From contig NC_031772.1 in assembly GCF_001522545.3 (NCBI RefSeq), positions 2,984,603 to 3,048,602 of the forward strand: 64,000 nucleotides of DNA. Reading direction: 5' to 3'. Shown here in pieces: positions 14,121-26,830 of this stretch. This DNA comes from Parus major. Taxonomy: Eukaryota; Chordata; Aves; Passeriformes; Paridae. Position 1 is the first letter of the stretch. Every line of letters starts with the position of its first letter. The position numbers and the translations under genes are program-made. The notes under the pieces are model-generated. The model made no database searches and was not told the origin of the DNA. It saw only the letters and a program-made list of their open reading frames with translations.

Positions 14121-15299
14121 CTGAAGGGAAATATTCCAGTTAAAGGTTCATTAATAGCATGTGAATATCATTTTCTAGCTGCTGACTCTCATCCTCTTAG
14201 GAATTCGGAGTTTCTCCTGCACCCATGTGGCTTCTGGTGTCAGATGGGATGGGGGAAGAAATGTGGTGGATCTTACAGGCACAGGTCCTTTGAAAGCTCC
14301 CGTTTGTTGTGGCAGCAGTTCCACAAATGAAAGCATTGCTTGTGTTAAGGATCCTTTTAAATTTACAAACTTAATGGATTAGACTTAAAAATGCTTCTCC
14401 CTGCCATACCTGGGAAAGTGGTGTCCACACTCTTCATTCTTGCATTAATCTCCTGAGGAATCCCTGAATTTTCCTTGACTTGTGGTGTTCTACTTGAGAT
14501 TTATCAACAAGCAGAAAAAGGGGAGGTTTTCCCCACATTATTTATAGATGTATTGCTGTTTATGCCCAGGTCTGACTGGTTACCTTTTTGAAGCAGTTGC
14601 ACATAATAAAACCCAGTTTTGTCTCTGGGGAGCTGTGGTTGTGCCTGTAGGGGATAATTTTTTGACTGGGTGTTTTGCATACATGTAAAAAAATCTGCTT
14701 TTGTTTTCTTTGGGCTCAGATATTTGGATGTTAAGAATTCAGAGTTTCTTTTAAACTTTCCTTGTGGAGATAAACAATCTGAAGTTTTAAATCTTTCATC
14801 CAGGCTGGTTTCCCAGTTCTTCAGTCATTTTTATGGCTCTGCTAATCCTTCTGGTCCCAGTGATTCTGAGCTGAAAGCCATTGTGATTTATCAGTTTCAG
14901 AAACTTGTGACCAGTGGAAAGAGATTATATTTCAACATCCCTGCAATCCTGGTCTCACAGAGTAGCCCTGAGCCAGGAGAGAGTGGCTGTAAATAGAGAA
15001 TCCTCTATTCTAGAGAATTTCTATTTGTGACAGAAATAAGCTCATTTGGAATCAGTGTAGATCTGTACTTTTAAGCCACTCTTGATTTTTGAAACAAGCA
15101 CAATTGAACAAACCCATATCACAGCCACCAATCATTCTAGGGAGAGAATCCCCAAATTTGATGGAGGCTCCAGGATTTTGCTCTGTGTAACGTAGCTCTC
15201 CAGCTATACAGGATGTGTCTCAACATAAAGCAGAAGCAGCTCACAAACAGTGACACCTACAAATCAGAGGAAATCTTTGTTCACTGAATCCTCACAGGT
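14121..15299. other. Non-coding DNA, no gene seen
   Basis: A 108-codon plus-strand frame at 14670-14996 has no recognisable domain and no splice context. Nothing else stands out. Confidence 0.55.
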
Positions 15300-15480
15300 C
15301 CTGGCACACCTTGACTGGTGTCGTGGATGGAGCTGCCTTTCATGTCTGTGGTTTAGAAGCTGCAGGAGATCAGAGGTGGGGGAAGCACGCCCAGCTTTCA
15401 TCACTGGCTCATCGATGTAAGGAGAAGTGACATGACAATAACACGGCCCAGCATGTTTGTTAGGGAGTCTTCACCCATGA
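15300..15480. promoter_or_regulatory. CpG-retaining segment, candidate conserved element
   Basis: Four CpG sites (GTCGTG, CACGCC, ATCGAT, CACGGC) lie between about 15318 and 15446, in a region where CpG is otherwise rare. Retained CpGs in gene-desert DNA often mark constraint or lack of methylation. No open frame accompanies them, so a non-coding element is more likely than an exon. Confidence 0.2.
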
Positions 15481-18239
15481 AATTTATAATCCCTTCAAAC
15501 CCAGAAACTGTGCTTTCAAAGGAGCTTTGAGGGGCTCATGAAAATTAAATGCAGAAAATATGGAGTGAGGGGAAGATGAAATAGCTTCCATATCACTTAG
15601 AGACTTCCTGCAGAAGTAAATTCTTTTCTGTTCTTATTGAATAAAACAATGCATGACTTTGCTGTTTTCAGCCATTTTGAGCAACTGTCTGAATAGTTCT
15701 GGTGTAAATTCCTTTCATTTCAGTGTGTCCCTGTATCACCTCTAGAGGATTCAAATGGCACTAACATTAATATCTGTACTTGTGGTTGAATTGGTGATTT
15801 TCATTACAAACAGTTTTTGGAACCTGATTTCTGTTTTTCCTGTTATAGTTTGCCAACAGAAACGATTCAATCATTGAATATCACTGTGGATTTCTGCAAT
15901 CAGCAACGTGAAAGATCACATGGTGTGTTAGTGGATATTTCTAAAGTTGTAATAATGTCAGTATGTGTTTAATGTACAGACAAACATGTTTCCCTGGAAC
16001 ACTTGTTAAGTATTTTAAACTCTCGTAATACTCATAAAAGCAGCAAATTTGGCATGACAAAACACAACTGTTTAATTTCAGTATACGTTTCATTTGGCAG
16101 GGAAGTCTGGGGAAGGAAAAGGGTGGTCAGAGTTTTTAGATGAATTCTCCCTCTCACAATCACAGTCCCAGGGGTCTCTGGAGCTCATTTCTCAATGCAG
16201 CCCTGGCAAGATGCTCCAGCAGATCCCTCCTGACCCTCTGCTGCAGAAATGAATGCAGTGACTCCTTCAAGTGGCCACTTGAAGGGACAGAGTTAAGGTT
16301 CATTTGGTTTGTTTTCTTCCTGACAATACATCTTCCAGCTTTTCAGAGCTGAAAAAACCTGAAAAATTCAGATCTGAGGTACTCTGAGTCTTCCCTCCTT
16401 GTTTTTCAGCTGCTTGAGTGACAGTGAACTTTGCTTTTCCAGAAGCTCAGAGCACTGTCAATAACCTTAACTGCGTGCAGGAGAGGTTTTATCACTGAGT
16501 GATACCAAAACCTTTCCCTGCCCTGGTTCTCAGATCACTGTTTCACTGCCACAATTAACTTATTTTCCTTGTTTGCCTTTAAGGTGCTGCTTTTGCCTCT
16601 CCTGGGCATTGCCACAGGAGCGTGGCCAACAAATGGGAATGGCAGAGGGTTAAGGGAGAACGCTCCAAGAAGAGTGAAATAATCAGGAAATTCGTCATCT
16701 GCCACCTACCACCTTTTTCTACAGTGTTTTGTAGTATTCAGATGAGTCCTTAGCCCAGTTAGGAAATATTCTCAGGACAGATTTATTTATTTAAAGTGTA
16801 TATGTATGAGTTTCTTAAATAATGTGATGGTCTGGAGCTGCACCAGTGTAAATCTTATCAGCATTCAGTATCACTGGCTTTAGAGAGGGAAAAAAACAAA
16901 AAAAGGGAGTGCATGGAAATGAGATGAGATAAAAATTCCATCAGAAGAATAAAATATTTTTGTGATTGTGTTATTCATTTTCTTTCTCACACAATTCCCC
17001 CTCCCTAAGCAGCTATGTTTTGGCATATGTTCCAAAATATATAAAACCTGGCACACATGAGTGGAGGATTTTTAAATTGCTAGTGAGGACCTGATATACT
17101 TTCACTTTAATCTGAATTGGAAATAGCTCAAGTAAAGAATAACAATGTTGTCTGCAGAGATACTGATGTAAATAGATACTTCAGAGTGTAGTCTTTTATT
17201 TTTCCTTTTTATTCATAACTGGCAAGAAACTGTAAATAACTTCACAGAGGTGGTGAATGATTAGAATTGAAATGGAATAAAACTATGGAAGTTAGAGAAA
17301 ATTAGAAAAATTCTGTCAAAATTCCTCATTTACCCAGTTGTTTTTTCCTTTTCTTCTTTTGAAGAAAAGAATTAAAATTTTGGTTTATGTTTTTGCTTTC
17401 CTAAGCTGGCACTCTTTTTCTTGTTTTTTTTTTTTTAAGTTTCATTTTATCACTCTTTATATGGAAATGTATCCCAGCTCCTTTTCAAGGCAATTTTCCA
17501 CAAACCCTTTTTTTCTGCCTCTGTCCTTATTCTAAAAGCTTTCTCCCCAGATTTGTTGGGAGGAGACCTAACCACAGATGTCAGAATGGAAAGCCCAGTG
17601 AGCTTAAAAAAAGACAGATACTGAGCAGTTTTCTCTCTGTAGTAACTTCAGATTTGTCAGTCTGGACACCTGCAGATTTTAGAAGTCATTTTAAGGAAGA
17701 AAATCTTAATTATATTGTCTCTATTAAGGTTTTATTAAATATTAACTGCAGCTCCTACAAAGGACAAGCTGATATTTACTGGTTAGGGATCTCAGGTATA
17801 CATCAGCTCTGTCCTAGTCCTGAAGTTCTTGAAGCTTCCTCATCTCTTTTATTTTGTTTTATTTATCAGCAGACTATGAAAAACATACAGGTGCTGTTTA
17901 AGCTTTACAAGACTCCTCTGAGGCTGATAAAACATGGAACATTCTCCTTCTGGATAACAAATGTCCTGTATTTTCTGAATCATAACTTTTGAGTTCTTAC
18001 CAAGAGCTGATGTTTTACCAAAAGCTGCTTTTCAGTCAGGTAGGATTCTTGGTGAGGCAATGATGGTGCAGATAAATACATTTATCCTTGTATTAAGTGC
18101 TTAAATCCCTTTTCAAGCAGCATTCTTGTGGGAATTTGATATTTTTTACAGGTGTACACATGTGCAGATACGATTTTGATGTTATCCCTGGTTGTTCTGG
18201 TGCATGTGGACATCTAGCAAAGGTACAGGACAGAGACCT
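15481..18239. other. Non-coding DNA, no gene seen
   Basis: AT-rich intergenic sequence with a T tract near 17425-17436. Plus-strand frames at 16140-16352 and 17654-17992 lack any recognisable feature. Confidence 0.55.
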
Positions 18240-18279
18240 TAATTTTTAATTTTTAATTTTAACAATTTAATTTTTAATC
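18240..18279. repeat. (AATTTTT)n-like simple repeat
   Basis: Repeated TTTTTAA words form a short low-complexity stretch of about 40 bp. Confidence 0.8.
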
Positions 18280-20249
18280 TTTGCAATGAACAGAGAGGGA
18301 TCTGTGCATGGAGTATGATTCAGGCTACAACTAAACTCAAAAGTGATGGAATTGCTTTAAAAATTCTGCTTTCTGAACTTGTTGCAAATACAGAGTTACT
18401 TCTTTTGTAGTTTGAGCCATAAGCATCAGATTCTGGGTGCAGTTACAATTTTTAGGGTTATACAGTGTTGTTACAACTCAGAATTTCTGTAATTACTGAA
18501 TCCTAAACTTGAGCATCCCTTGGTCTGGGTCTGTTGCCAGCCCTGAACTGTATTTGGGGTGACTTGAAAATAATCCCAAGGCTTGGAGCTTTCTCAGATC
18601 TTGCACTTCCCTCAAAACTGATGTTGATATTTGTAAATGTTTATATTCTCCATGTCAGTTGTGCAAATAACAAAATAACACCAATGACCTACAAACATCC
18701 AAAATTTGCCCAAAAGGATCAGATTATGTCCAGAAACAAATTATTTGTGAAATGAATCTTTGGGATAGGAGTTAAACAGTCCTCAAACTCCTCACCAGTG
18801 TGGGATTTTTTATTAATTTTGAAGTGATGCTTCACTTGGTTACCTTGGTGTAAAGAGAAGAAAATAAAAAACTTAAACTTCTAGAGTCCCACTGTGGAGA
18901 GGGATGCCAAAAGGAGACAAATTTATATTCTTCATGGAGAGAGCAATGATGTTCTTTCCCAGAAAGATCTGCATTTTGTATCCTCAGCTCTTTTCAGCTG
19001 TAATATGCATAACTGTTCTCTCCAGTTCAGTTGAGCTCAGTACAGGATATAAAAGAATCAAGAGGGAAAAATAGCTTTATGCCAGCTTTTCAGATCTCTA
19101 GTTGGAATTCATTTCAATGACTGTCAAAAGATGGAGAAAAAAAAAATCTACATATTGCATAGGCTGTTCTGATATTAGCTATAGCTTAAAAATATTCAGA
19201 ACATACTTTTTTTTTTTTTCTCCCCTGTATATGTTCTCTGTGACTTTCTGCTTGTATAAATTTAGCAAACATAAAGAGTGATGATGGCTTGCTGAATTTA
19301 AAGACCAGCAGCATTTCTAGAGGGACATGAGGAGCTCCCTAAATACTGGAGACATGATCTTTAATCCTTTCATGTTTAATATATTGATTTTATGAGTGCT
19401 GGAGAAAAAAGAACCCTCCAAAAAGCTGGAATAAGTCCTGTACTTGCTATCACAACTGTAATAGTATTTATGGCTAAATATATAAGAGCCATACCTCATT
19501 TTGCACTAACACACTGGTTTCCATCTAAAAAGAAAATATCAAATGTGTTGGGCAGAGCTTCCCCTGGCCAATAAAGGGAGCCTTGCTTCAAGCACCCAGC
19601 ATCATCTTGGTGTGTTACAGCTATAAAACTGCCAGAAGGTTCTGCCTTAAATCTTTCCTCCAAGCTGCATCCTTGCCTCTGGAGTTTTCAGGATTCCAGT
19701 CTGTGCCCAGCAGTGTGACATCCCTGACAGATCAGTGCTGGGACTGGCAGGTGACATTTGATGAATTCATTATGTGCCCAAAATGCTGTTATTTCACTCC
19801 TGCAATGCAAACTTACTCTAGCTGGGAGTTCCTTATTAATTGAGGATTCAGGAGAATTTTAAACTAAAGCAGAATTTAGCCTTAAAAACATGGAAAACGT
19901 CAGTTAGTGAGTAATGCTCATTATTTTCTCTTGCACTAATTAAAACCAAAGCCTGACCCAAGTATAACATAATTCTCCAGTTTGAGAGTCAAAATCAGAG
20001 CATAATTGATAATTTATCTTGATTATTATTTATCAGGTTAAAAGATAACCAAAATGATGACAGTCCCTGCCAGGGCTGCAGGTGGACTGGAGTGGCTCAG
20101 AGTTGATCCATCCATCATTCTCTGCCTGATGAGGGGAAAAATGAACATTACAGATAAAAACAGATTTGGGGATTCACTTTTTTTCTGTGGCTGCAACTTG
20201 GTCTGAAAGGAGAGAGGTGGCCCTATCCAGCACACACATCTCCTGGGTG
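18280..20249. other. Non-coding DNA, no gene seen
   Basis: Contains poly-A (about 19137-19147) and poly-T (about 19207-19220) homopolymers. No supported gene or mobile element. Confidence 0.55.
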
Positions 20250-20397
20250 TTTATATATATATATATATATATAAAAATATATAAATATATAAATAGAAAT
20301 ATTACTATAAATATATATAAATAAATAAATATATAAATATATAAATATAAATATATAAATATATAAATATAAATATAAATATAAATATATATATTTA
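20250..20397. repeat. (TA)n / (TAAATA)n AT-only simple repeat
   Basis: A pure TATA run of about 23 bases passes into interrupted ATATAAATAT units with almost no G or C. One frame through it encodes only an Ile/Tyr-rich repeat, which is an artefact. Strand slippage likely makes its length variable. Confidence 0.95.
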
Positions 20398-20618
20398 AAT
20401 GAAAATTAAGCAGGCTTCTTGCCACCTTGTAATATTCAAATTCAGGGAGCTGGACTTGCCATGTTTTTGTAATACATGATATCTGATACTTTCATCTGGA
20501 GCTAATTCATTTCTAAACTTTTATTCACAAGTAAATCTAGCTAATAAAAAACCCTGTCAAAATCATCTTCCAGTAATCTGTTTTTAAACATTCAGCCAGA
20601 CAGACAAACACAAAAGGG

Positions 20619-20692
20619 GCACTGTTAAATCAAATGTATTCAACCTTCACTCTATGCACTGTTAAATTAAATTTATTCAACCTCCAGTGTAT
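20619..20692. repeat. 37 bp imperfect tandem duplication
   Basis: Two adjacent copies begin GCACTGTTAAAT at 20619 and 20656 and share the word TTATTCAACCT or a close variant. They differ at several positions, so the duplication is not recent. Confidence 0.8.
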
Positions 20693-20913
20693 GTAGCATA
20701 GTGTTACAGTCATAGACAGAGTATCTACTTAATTCAGTATTTTGTCCCAGAAGCTGAAAAAAAGATAGGAATGTAATTCATGTCAGTCAAAATTATTTGA
20801 AGATTGCACACATTTTATTTTTTTTTTTATGATTTCAAATTAGTCATTGCTCCTTGCAGTGCTGTTAGAAGGGAGAGATTTTCTGGATCACCAAGTCACT
20901 GTGTATTTCCACT

Positions 20914-20931
20914 GATTAATCTGGATTAATC
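20914..20931. promoter_or_regulatory. Paired GATTAATC motifs
   Basis: Two identical palindromic GATTAATC words (20914-20921 and 20924-20931) are separated by TG and followed by AATTAATT. GATTA/TAATC is the core recognised by OTX/PITX-type (K50) homeodomains. A function is inferred from the motif only. Confidence 0.25.
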
Positions 20932-23900
20932 AATTAATTCCACTGCCTTCATGAACTTTTCTACTACTACACTTTCAGAAAGACATTAATTTAATTATTT
21001 TAAGTAGTCAGCACTCCAGCAATGTAAATAGGAATGCAAAGGTTTGGGATCTGCCTCTTTACTAAGGTACCTTTAAAAATAATATTACATTTACACCATG
21101 CCAGACTAGAAAATTAGGAAACTACCTGTAGTCTTCTGTGTTATTTTTCATTTCTTTCTAGTGTTTCTTGCTCTAGCTGTCACAGAGGATAGCTTTGGGG
21201 GATGTGGAGTTTCTATATATCTTTGGAAGAAACGAGCACAAATTTCAGATGCAACCTGTTACTGCCTGTTCAACATGAATTCTGAGAGGCAAAAAGTGGC
21301 TGTGCTCTACAATTTTGATTTGTGAATCAATTATTTCTATCTAGCTCGGAGAAGTTTCATCAGCTTCAGCCTCACATAAGCTGGTGCTGTGTAAAACTGA
21401 AGCCCTTGGTTATTGGCACCTAGGAAGTGGTGACCAAGTTCTGCACTGATGTTATTTGAAGTATCCCAATTTTTATACTTTTAAGATGTTATAAAAGGGC
21501 GAGAAAACACACACTGGAAATTTTATGGGTCATTAATCCATCTTTGGCGTTATTCAGGAGACTTAAAGTCCAATTATTCAGCCTCTGGGGTAAGAAAGGG
21601 TATAGTTCAGGAAATACAAAGGAGTGCATTCATTTTCATTTGTCTGGAGCAGCGATGAAGTTGGTGCATTCCCAGCTGTGCATTTATCAACAGAGAGCCT
21701 CCACAAACCACCATCACCTCTCATTTTCCTTCCACACAGGTGCTACAGCTTCATTTGGAACAAAATATAATTGTATAAAATATATATAATATATATAATA
21801 TAAAATATAATTGCATTTGGATGAGCCTTGTAATGTAAGATTAGTTACATTTTTCATCAAAATTCTTTGGGGGTATAAAAGTAAAACGTGCAAGGAAGAT
21901 TTTCATGTGTGAGAGATTTGTTGCTTGAGAGCAGACACAGGTGATCAGCTCTGTGCTGCTCCTCCTTGCCCTGAAAATATTGAAAACTTAGGTGTAAGCA
22001 TACATTTTTGTCTGAAAAGGATGGCTGGCTGTGTTCAAGATTGAAAAACCTGAAAATGTGGTTTGGTGTCCAAGCTTTAAGTGCTTGGCCCTAAGGTGAA
22101 AGCCCAATATCTGGTAAATAATATATGTAATAACTGTGCATGTGTCTAAGCAAATTGCTTTGATTTCAGTCCCTGCACACTTTATCCCTGAGAGGTTAGA
22201 ATTCCAAAAATTTGATATTCTGTTCCTCTGGATAGGAATTGGAGTTTGAATCAAGAATGTACACGAAGCTTTTCAAATTTCAAAGGAATGCAATGAAAAA
22301 GTGGATAATGTTATACCTTAAATATGTAACCCCTGTGCATAAGGGATTTCCACTGACTCCTCTGTGCAGGGGATAATATTTGTTCAGTCATTGGATTGGA
22401 TTCCCTGGGCTGGAGGTGGCACCAAATGTCAGGTGGAATTTATTGTTAAATTTGTTGTTAAATTCCTCATGCCAAGGTGTCCCTGCTGCAGAAATAAAAG
22501 CTTAGATGAGCATAATTCACAGCCATTAAATGCATAAAAGATTGGCTGCCATAGCCAAAGCCTGGAACAAATATTTAATTGTTTTGTATTTAAGGATCTA
22601 GAATTCCCAGAGATTCGTGCTTGCATGTGAAATTATCTTTGTCACAGGTTGGGAATCCCAAGATCTCCTCTGTGCTGGCAGTGCACTCTGCTTCCACTGA
22701 TTAGTTAATTATTCACTTGGGCTTTTTCCAGCTGAGTATCCCAATGGGAAGGAATATAAACAAAATAGTTTCTGCCAGGTGTCAGCCCCATAGAATATTG
22801 AAAAAGAAAATAAGATGTTGTTACTGATGTAGGTTGTTTTTTGTTTTTTTTTCAAAAGAAGACAGAGAGAAATATCTCTAGCAATTACATTGTTAAAATG
22901 GTATTTAAATAGCCTGGATGTGTGGAAGACTTTGCAATTTAGAATGATTATATAAAAATAATGAAACCAGCTTTTTTTCAGTCTTCTGTGAAATGGAATA
23001 ATAAGCACTCTCCTGAACAAACCATATTATTTTCCCATGTCTTTTCATTGCTACATTTGAAGTTATGATTCATATATTATGGTGATTCATGGCTTAGCCC
23101 TATGGAGCAGAGGCTTATTTTTAGAGTGTTACCTTGAATTAGTCTGACTAATAAGTGATTTTGAGGTACAGTGATCTCAGTGGTTCTGCAGCTCCTTGCT
23201 AGAATTTAATGTGTTTATATCTGACTTCCCCTGACACTTTACAGCAGACTTTCCAGGGAGTTGGGTGTTAACCATGATGTATTAGAATCTTTAAACCCAT
23301 GAATTATTAGGCCTAAAAAACTGAAAAAACTGAAAAGTGCTTTGCTGCTCAGCTGAGGAGCATCTTTGCTTCTGCTCTGCAGCAGCAGGGGTTTCTCTGG
23401 TGCCTTCCCTGGGTGCTGCTTCTCCTGGGCACGGCTTGGCAGAGCTCCTCCCTGGCTGCTGGGACATCAGATGGCACCAGAACAGTAATTTCCAGAAGGG
23501 AGGAAACTCTGTGCAGCTCTCTGCAGTGACTGGAATTCAAGATGCACCATATGAAAATATATTTATCCCCTCCTTTATCCTGTGGAGTTTTTTTGGAATT
23601 TATTGTTTGGTTTCTGTGGTCAAAAGGAAGTTTGAATGGTCCTGGATATTCTCCTCCTGGAGACCTTTGGGATAACCATGATGGAGCAAGGCTGTGCATG
23701 TATTCTCTAGGTTTTTGCAAACAAGAGTTGATTTCCAGGTCAGACTGAGGAACATAAAATGCATTCAGATGGATAATTCTAATTGGTGATAAGAAAGCAT
23801 TTTCTTTTTTTCCCTGCTGTATTATATATATAGAAATATTTATTACTCTTTGGATCTAATTCTGCTCCTTCCTCCAAAAAACCACAAAAACCACTCAACC

Positions 23901-25113
23901 ATAAAACCCCCCAAAAATCAAGTAGGAATTCAGGGCATCTCTGAAATTGACCTTAAAGTTTGAAATTTTGTTTGATGACTCCTGAATTTGAGTACTTATA
24001 TTAAAGATTAAAGACAATTTGTTAGCATCATCAAGATGAAATATATTTTTCTTTTATTTTAGCAATTCTGATGGAACTCATGTATTGTGAAATATCAAAT
24101 AGTTAATGAAACTGATATTTAGCTTATAAGTCCCTTAAAAACTTCAGTCTAAAAAATTCATCTAAATCTACTTCTAAATTAATTTCAGGTACTGCTCCTG
24201 GTAGAGCTTTTATATTTCTCTTTGTGAACACGTAATTGCTGCTATTGCCCCTCTCCTCTGGTAAAGTGGATATTATGAGCTTCAGTGCAATCAATATCTG
24301 GAAATAGAGTAAAACTGCAAGGTTAGGGGATTTTTCTTCTTCTTCATCGACTAATTCTTCTCCTTAAACTGCTAAAGTATATGAATGGCTGACATTTTGC
24401 TCTAGACTTAGTATCTGTATCTTAAAAAATGTATCAGACACAAAAAGCTCCTGGAACAGGGGGTCATGGGCTGTCATTTCCCTTAAAGGGCAGCAGTGTG
24501 TTTGTTTTATGAGGATGGTTTTTTGCAGGGGATTTGGAGCCTTTCCTGCTCCTCCAAGGTTACCTCTCCCTAGGGCTGTGTGTAAGGGCTGCAGGTGACA
24601 GGTGGCACCAAGGGAAGCAGCTTGAGGTTGAATTTTGACAGCTTTTTGCTGGGTTACCTTCAGCAGGACTGGGCCACGTTGCTTTTCCAAAAGCAGCTGT
24701 GTTTCTTTGCTCCATTTGGGTCAATACTGAGGGATCTGTAACCAGTGGGGTTGAGGGCAGTGTTAGGAGAGAAGAGAGATTTGTTTTGCACCTGCTGAAG
24801 GGCTCAGCACAATTCCTTCTGCACAGCAGAAAGCACTTTGGGAACATGAACTTTACAGAGTGATAAAACAGCTCCATGGCTGTGTTTAAGCCCACTCAAG
24901 CTTTTTGAGGCAAGGTTTAGAGTCATTTCCTCCTAGGCAGAAGCCATGGGTGTATCTCAGCAGTAAAATTTTCACCTGTGTGCACCCCCAGGGCTCTGCA
25001 TTTCTCTGCTCTGGGCTGGGGCACCCTGGCTCTGCTCCCTGAAGCTGCTGGTCCAGCCTGACATCAGGCAGGGCTGGGGCACTGCCAGAGCCCCAGGTTT
25101 GGTGCAGAGCAGC
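20932..25113. other. Non-coding DNA, no gene seen
   Basis: Holds a small AT-only repeat at about 21776-21812. GC content rises towards 23.3-23.7 kb and 24.4-25.4 kb, where longer frames appear on both strands (for example 23349-23720 minus, 24364-24690 minus), as expected from lower stop-codon density. None is recognisable. Confidence 0.5.
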
Positions 25114-25270
25114 GGTGTGGAGCTCTGCAGTGCCAGGGGAAATGGGGAAATGCAGGAACAGGAGCTCAGTGCCCTGGAACCATCCTGGTGTGGAGCTCTG
25201 CAGTGCCAGGGGAAATGGGGAAATGCAGGAACAGGAGCTCAGTGCTCTGGAACCATCCTGGTGTGGAGCT
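25114..25270. repeat. 73 bp tandem duplication, 2.15 copies
   Basis: Copy 1 is 25114-25186 and copy 2 is 25187-25259. They differ at a single base (GCCCTGG versus GCTCTGG), and a partial third copy runs 25260-25270. The near identity points to recent duplication or ongoing homogenisation, a minisatellite in the making. The unit is GC-rich and gives open frames on both strands that I regard as by-products. Confidence 0.95.
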
Positions 25271-26559
25271 GGTGCCAACAGGAGATGATGGTGTCTTTTC
25301 CACCACCTCACTCCAGGGTCCCTCTCCTTGCTTGGCACCACTTAGAGGGTGGCCAAGTTAAAAACCCTCCAAGAGGCAGCTGAGTGAGCCATAGCTGACA
25401 AGTTAAACCTATTAATTTGGTTTCAGAAAACAAACCTCTCTTACCAATGTGTCCCTAACACTGGTCTTTATTAACCTGAGCACAGATGTGTTGTGAGGAT
25501 CGAGGTTTCTCCATGCACGTTGGGTCACCTGAAGCTTCCTGGAGCAGAGCAAACACCAGGTGGTTTAGAGGCTGATGGAGCAAGGGTGGTGTGATGTGCA
25601 CTTTGTGTACACATCTAAAAATCCTCCTCTGTCACCAGCAAGGAAATTGTTGGCTTGTCTTGGATGTGACCATTTCCCATAACTTGAGAGGAATTGTTTG
25701 GTAAAGAAGGACATTCCTCTTAGGAGTATTCCATGTGTTCTGTGTTGGGTGCATCTCTATTCACACTGAGGCTGGGATTTTGGGGTAAAATCATAAATGG
25801 AGTCAAACCCTGTCTCTACAACCTCAGTGCTCAGTTCACCTGAGCACTGCTGGTGTTTGCAGTCCCACTGCTCACCCAGGAGTAAAAGGTAAACAGTGCT
25901 TTCCTCCAGCTGTGGAACTGCTTCAAGAATGCTTTTTCAAACTTTTATTTATTGTATTCACCTCTGGATCATGAATAAAACAAACAGTAAAAGATGCAAC
26001 GCTGCTCTCACAGTAAGGTCAGATAACATAGAGTGAAATTCAGCACTCTGCAGGAGGCCAGCACGAGTCATACACCCCAATTAAGCCATCAAAGTAGGTT
26101 TAAGTGGAATTTATTTGGTGTATAAGATTTGAACTATGAGTCTCACCTTTAGAGAGGCAGTCTACAAAGAACAAATGCTGGGCTTGAACTTGTCCCCAAA
26201 TAAATCAATGTTATCCTGCTGATACCACAGGAAAAAAATGAGAGTCGAGTCACTTGACTCTTCTTTGTAAATACCTGTTTCTGAACCTTTGGAAAAGTAT
26301 TGCAGCACAGAAAATAAGGAGAACACATTCCCACCTGGGCCTTATGGCTTTTGAGAATTACTTATTCTGGCTCCTGGGTACCTTGTTCCCTGCCCTTGCC
26401 ATCTGTAGATTTAGTGATTTATGTCTCCAGTGCAAAACGTTACCCAGGATTGAATATTGAGCACAGCAGCACAAGGCTTAAGGAAATGGGCATGCACAGG
26501 ATATGAAAACTTTCATGTCCCCCATGTTCAAAGGGTGAATGAATATAGAACAAAGTTTT
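25271..26559. other. Non-coding DNA, no gene seen
   Basis: No supported gene, mobile element or unusual repeat. Confidence 0.55.
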
Positions 26560-26830
26560 TGCACTATCATTTGATTATCTGTTCCTTTTAGTCCATGTTT
26601 GGACATTTCTAGTACACAGCAGTGAATGCAATATCATGTCATTTTTATCTGGTCTATGCAGAATTGGTGGGCTCTGTGTAAACAAATATTCCAATGCACT
26701 GTCTATATTAAAAATCTCTAACCTGCTTAGGGAACATTTATGTTTTTGCATATGTTGACTGTGTATATTGGCTTAACACTGACATTCTGAATTTGTGATA
26801 GCTTGGCCATAGTTTTTTATAGTGTTTTGG
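26560..26830. promoter_or_regulatory. Candidate distal regulatory segment
   Basis: Non-repetitive AT-rich DNA with a forkhead-type word GTAAACA at 26678-26684, followed directly by an ATTCCAATG word. The even composition without low-complexity decay resembles conserved non-coding elements of vertebrate gene deserts. This is a judgement by eye without an alignment. Confidence 0.2.

Noticed and set aside
20174..20425. Ile/Tyr repeat protein on the minus strand
   Set aside because: Translation of an AT microsatellite.
23175..23190. CAGTGGTTCTGCAG as a hAT transposon end
   Set aside because: Partial similarity to a Charlie-type end only; no second end or 8 bp duplication found.
24886..25341. 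151-codon minus-strand frame with an internal repeat
   Set aside because: The repeat in the protein is only the 73 bp DNA duplication; no independent coding evidence.
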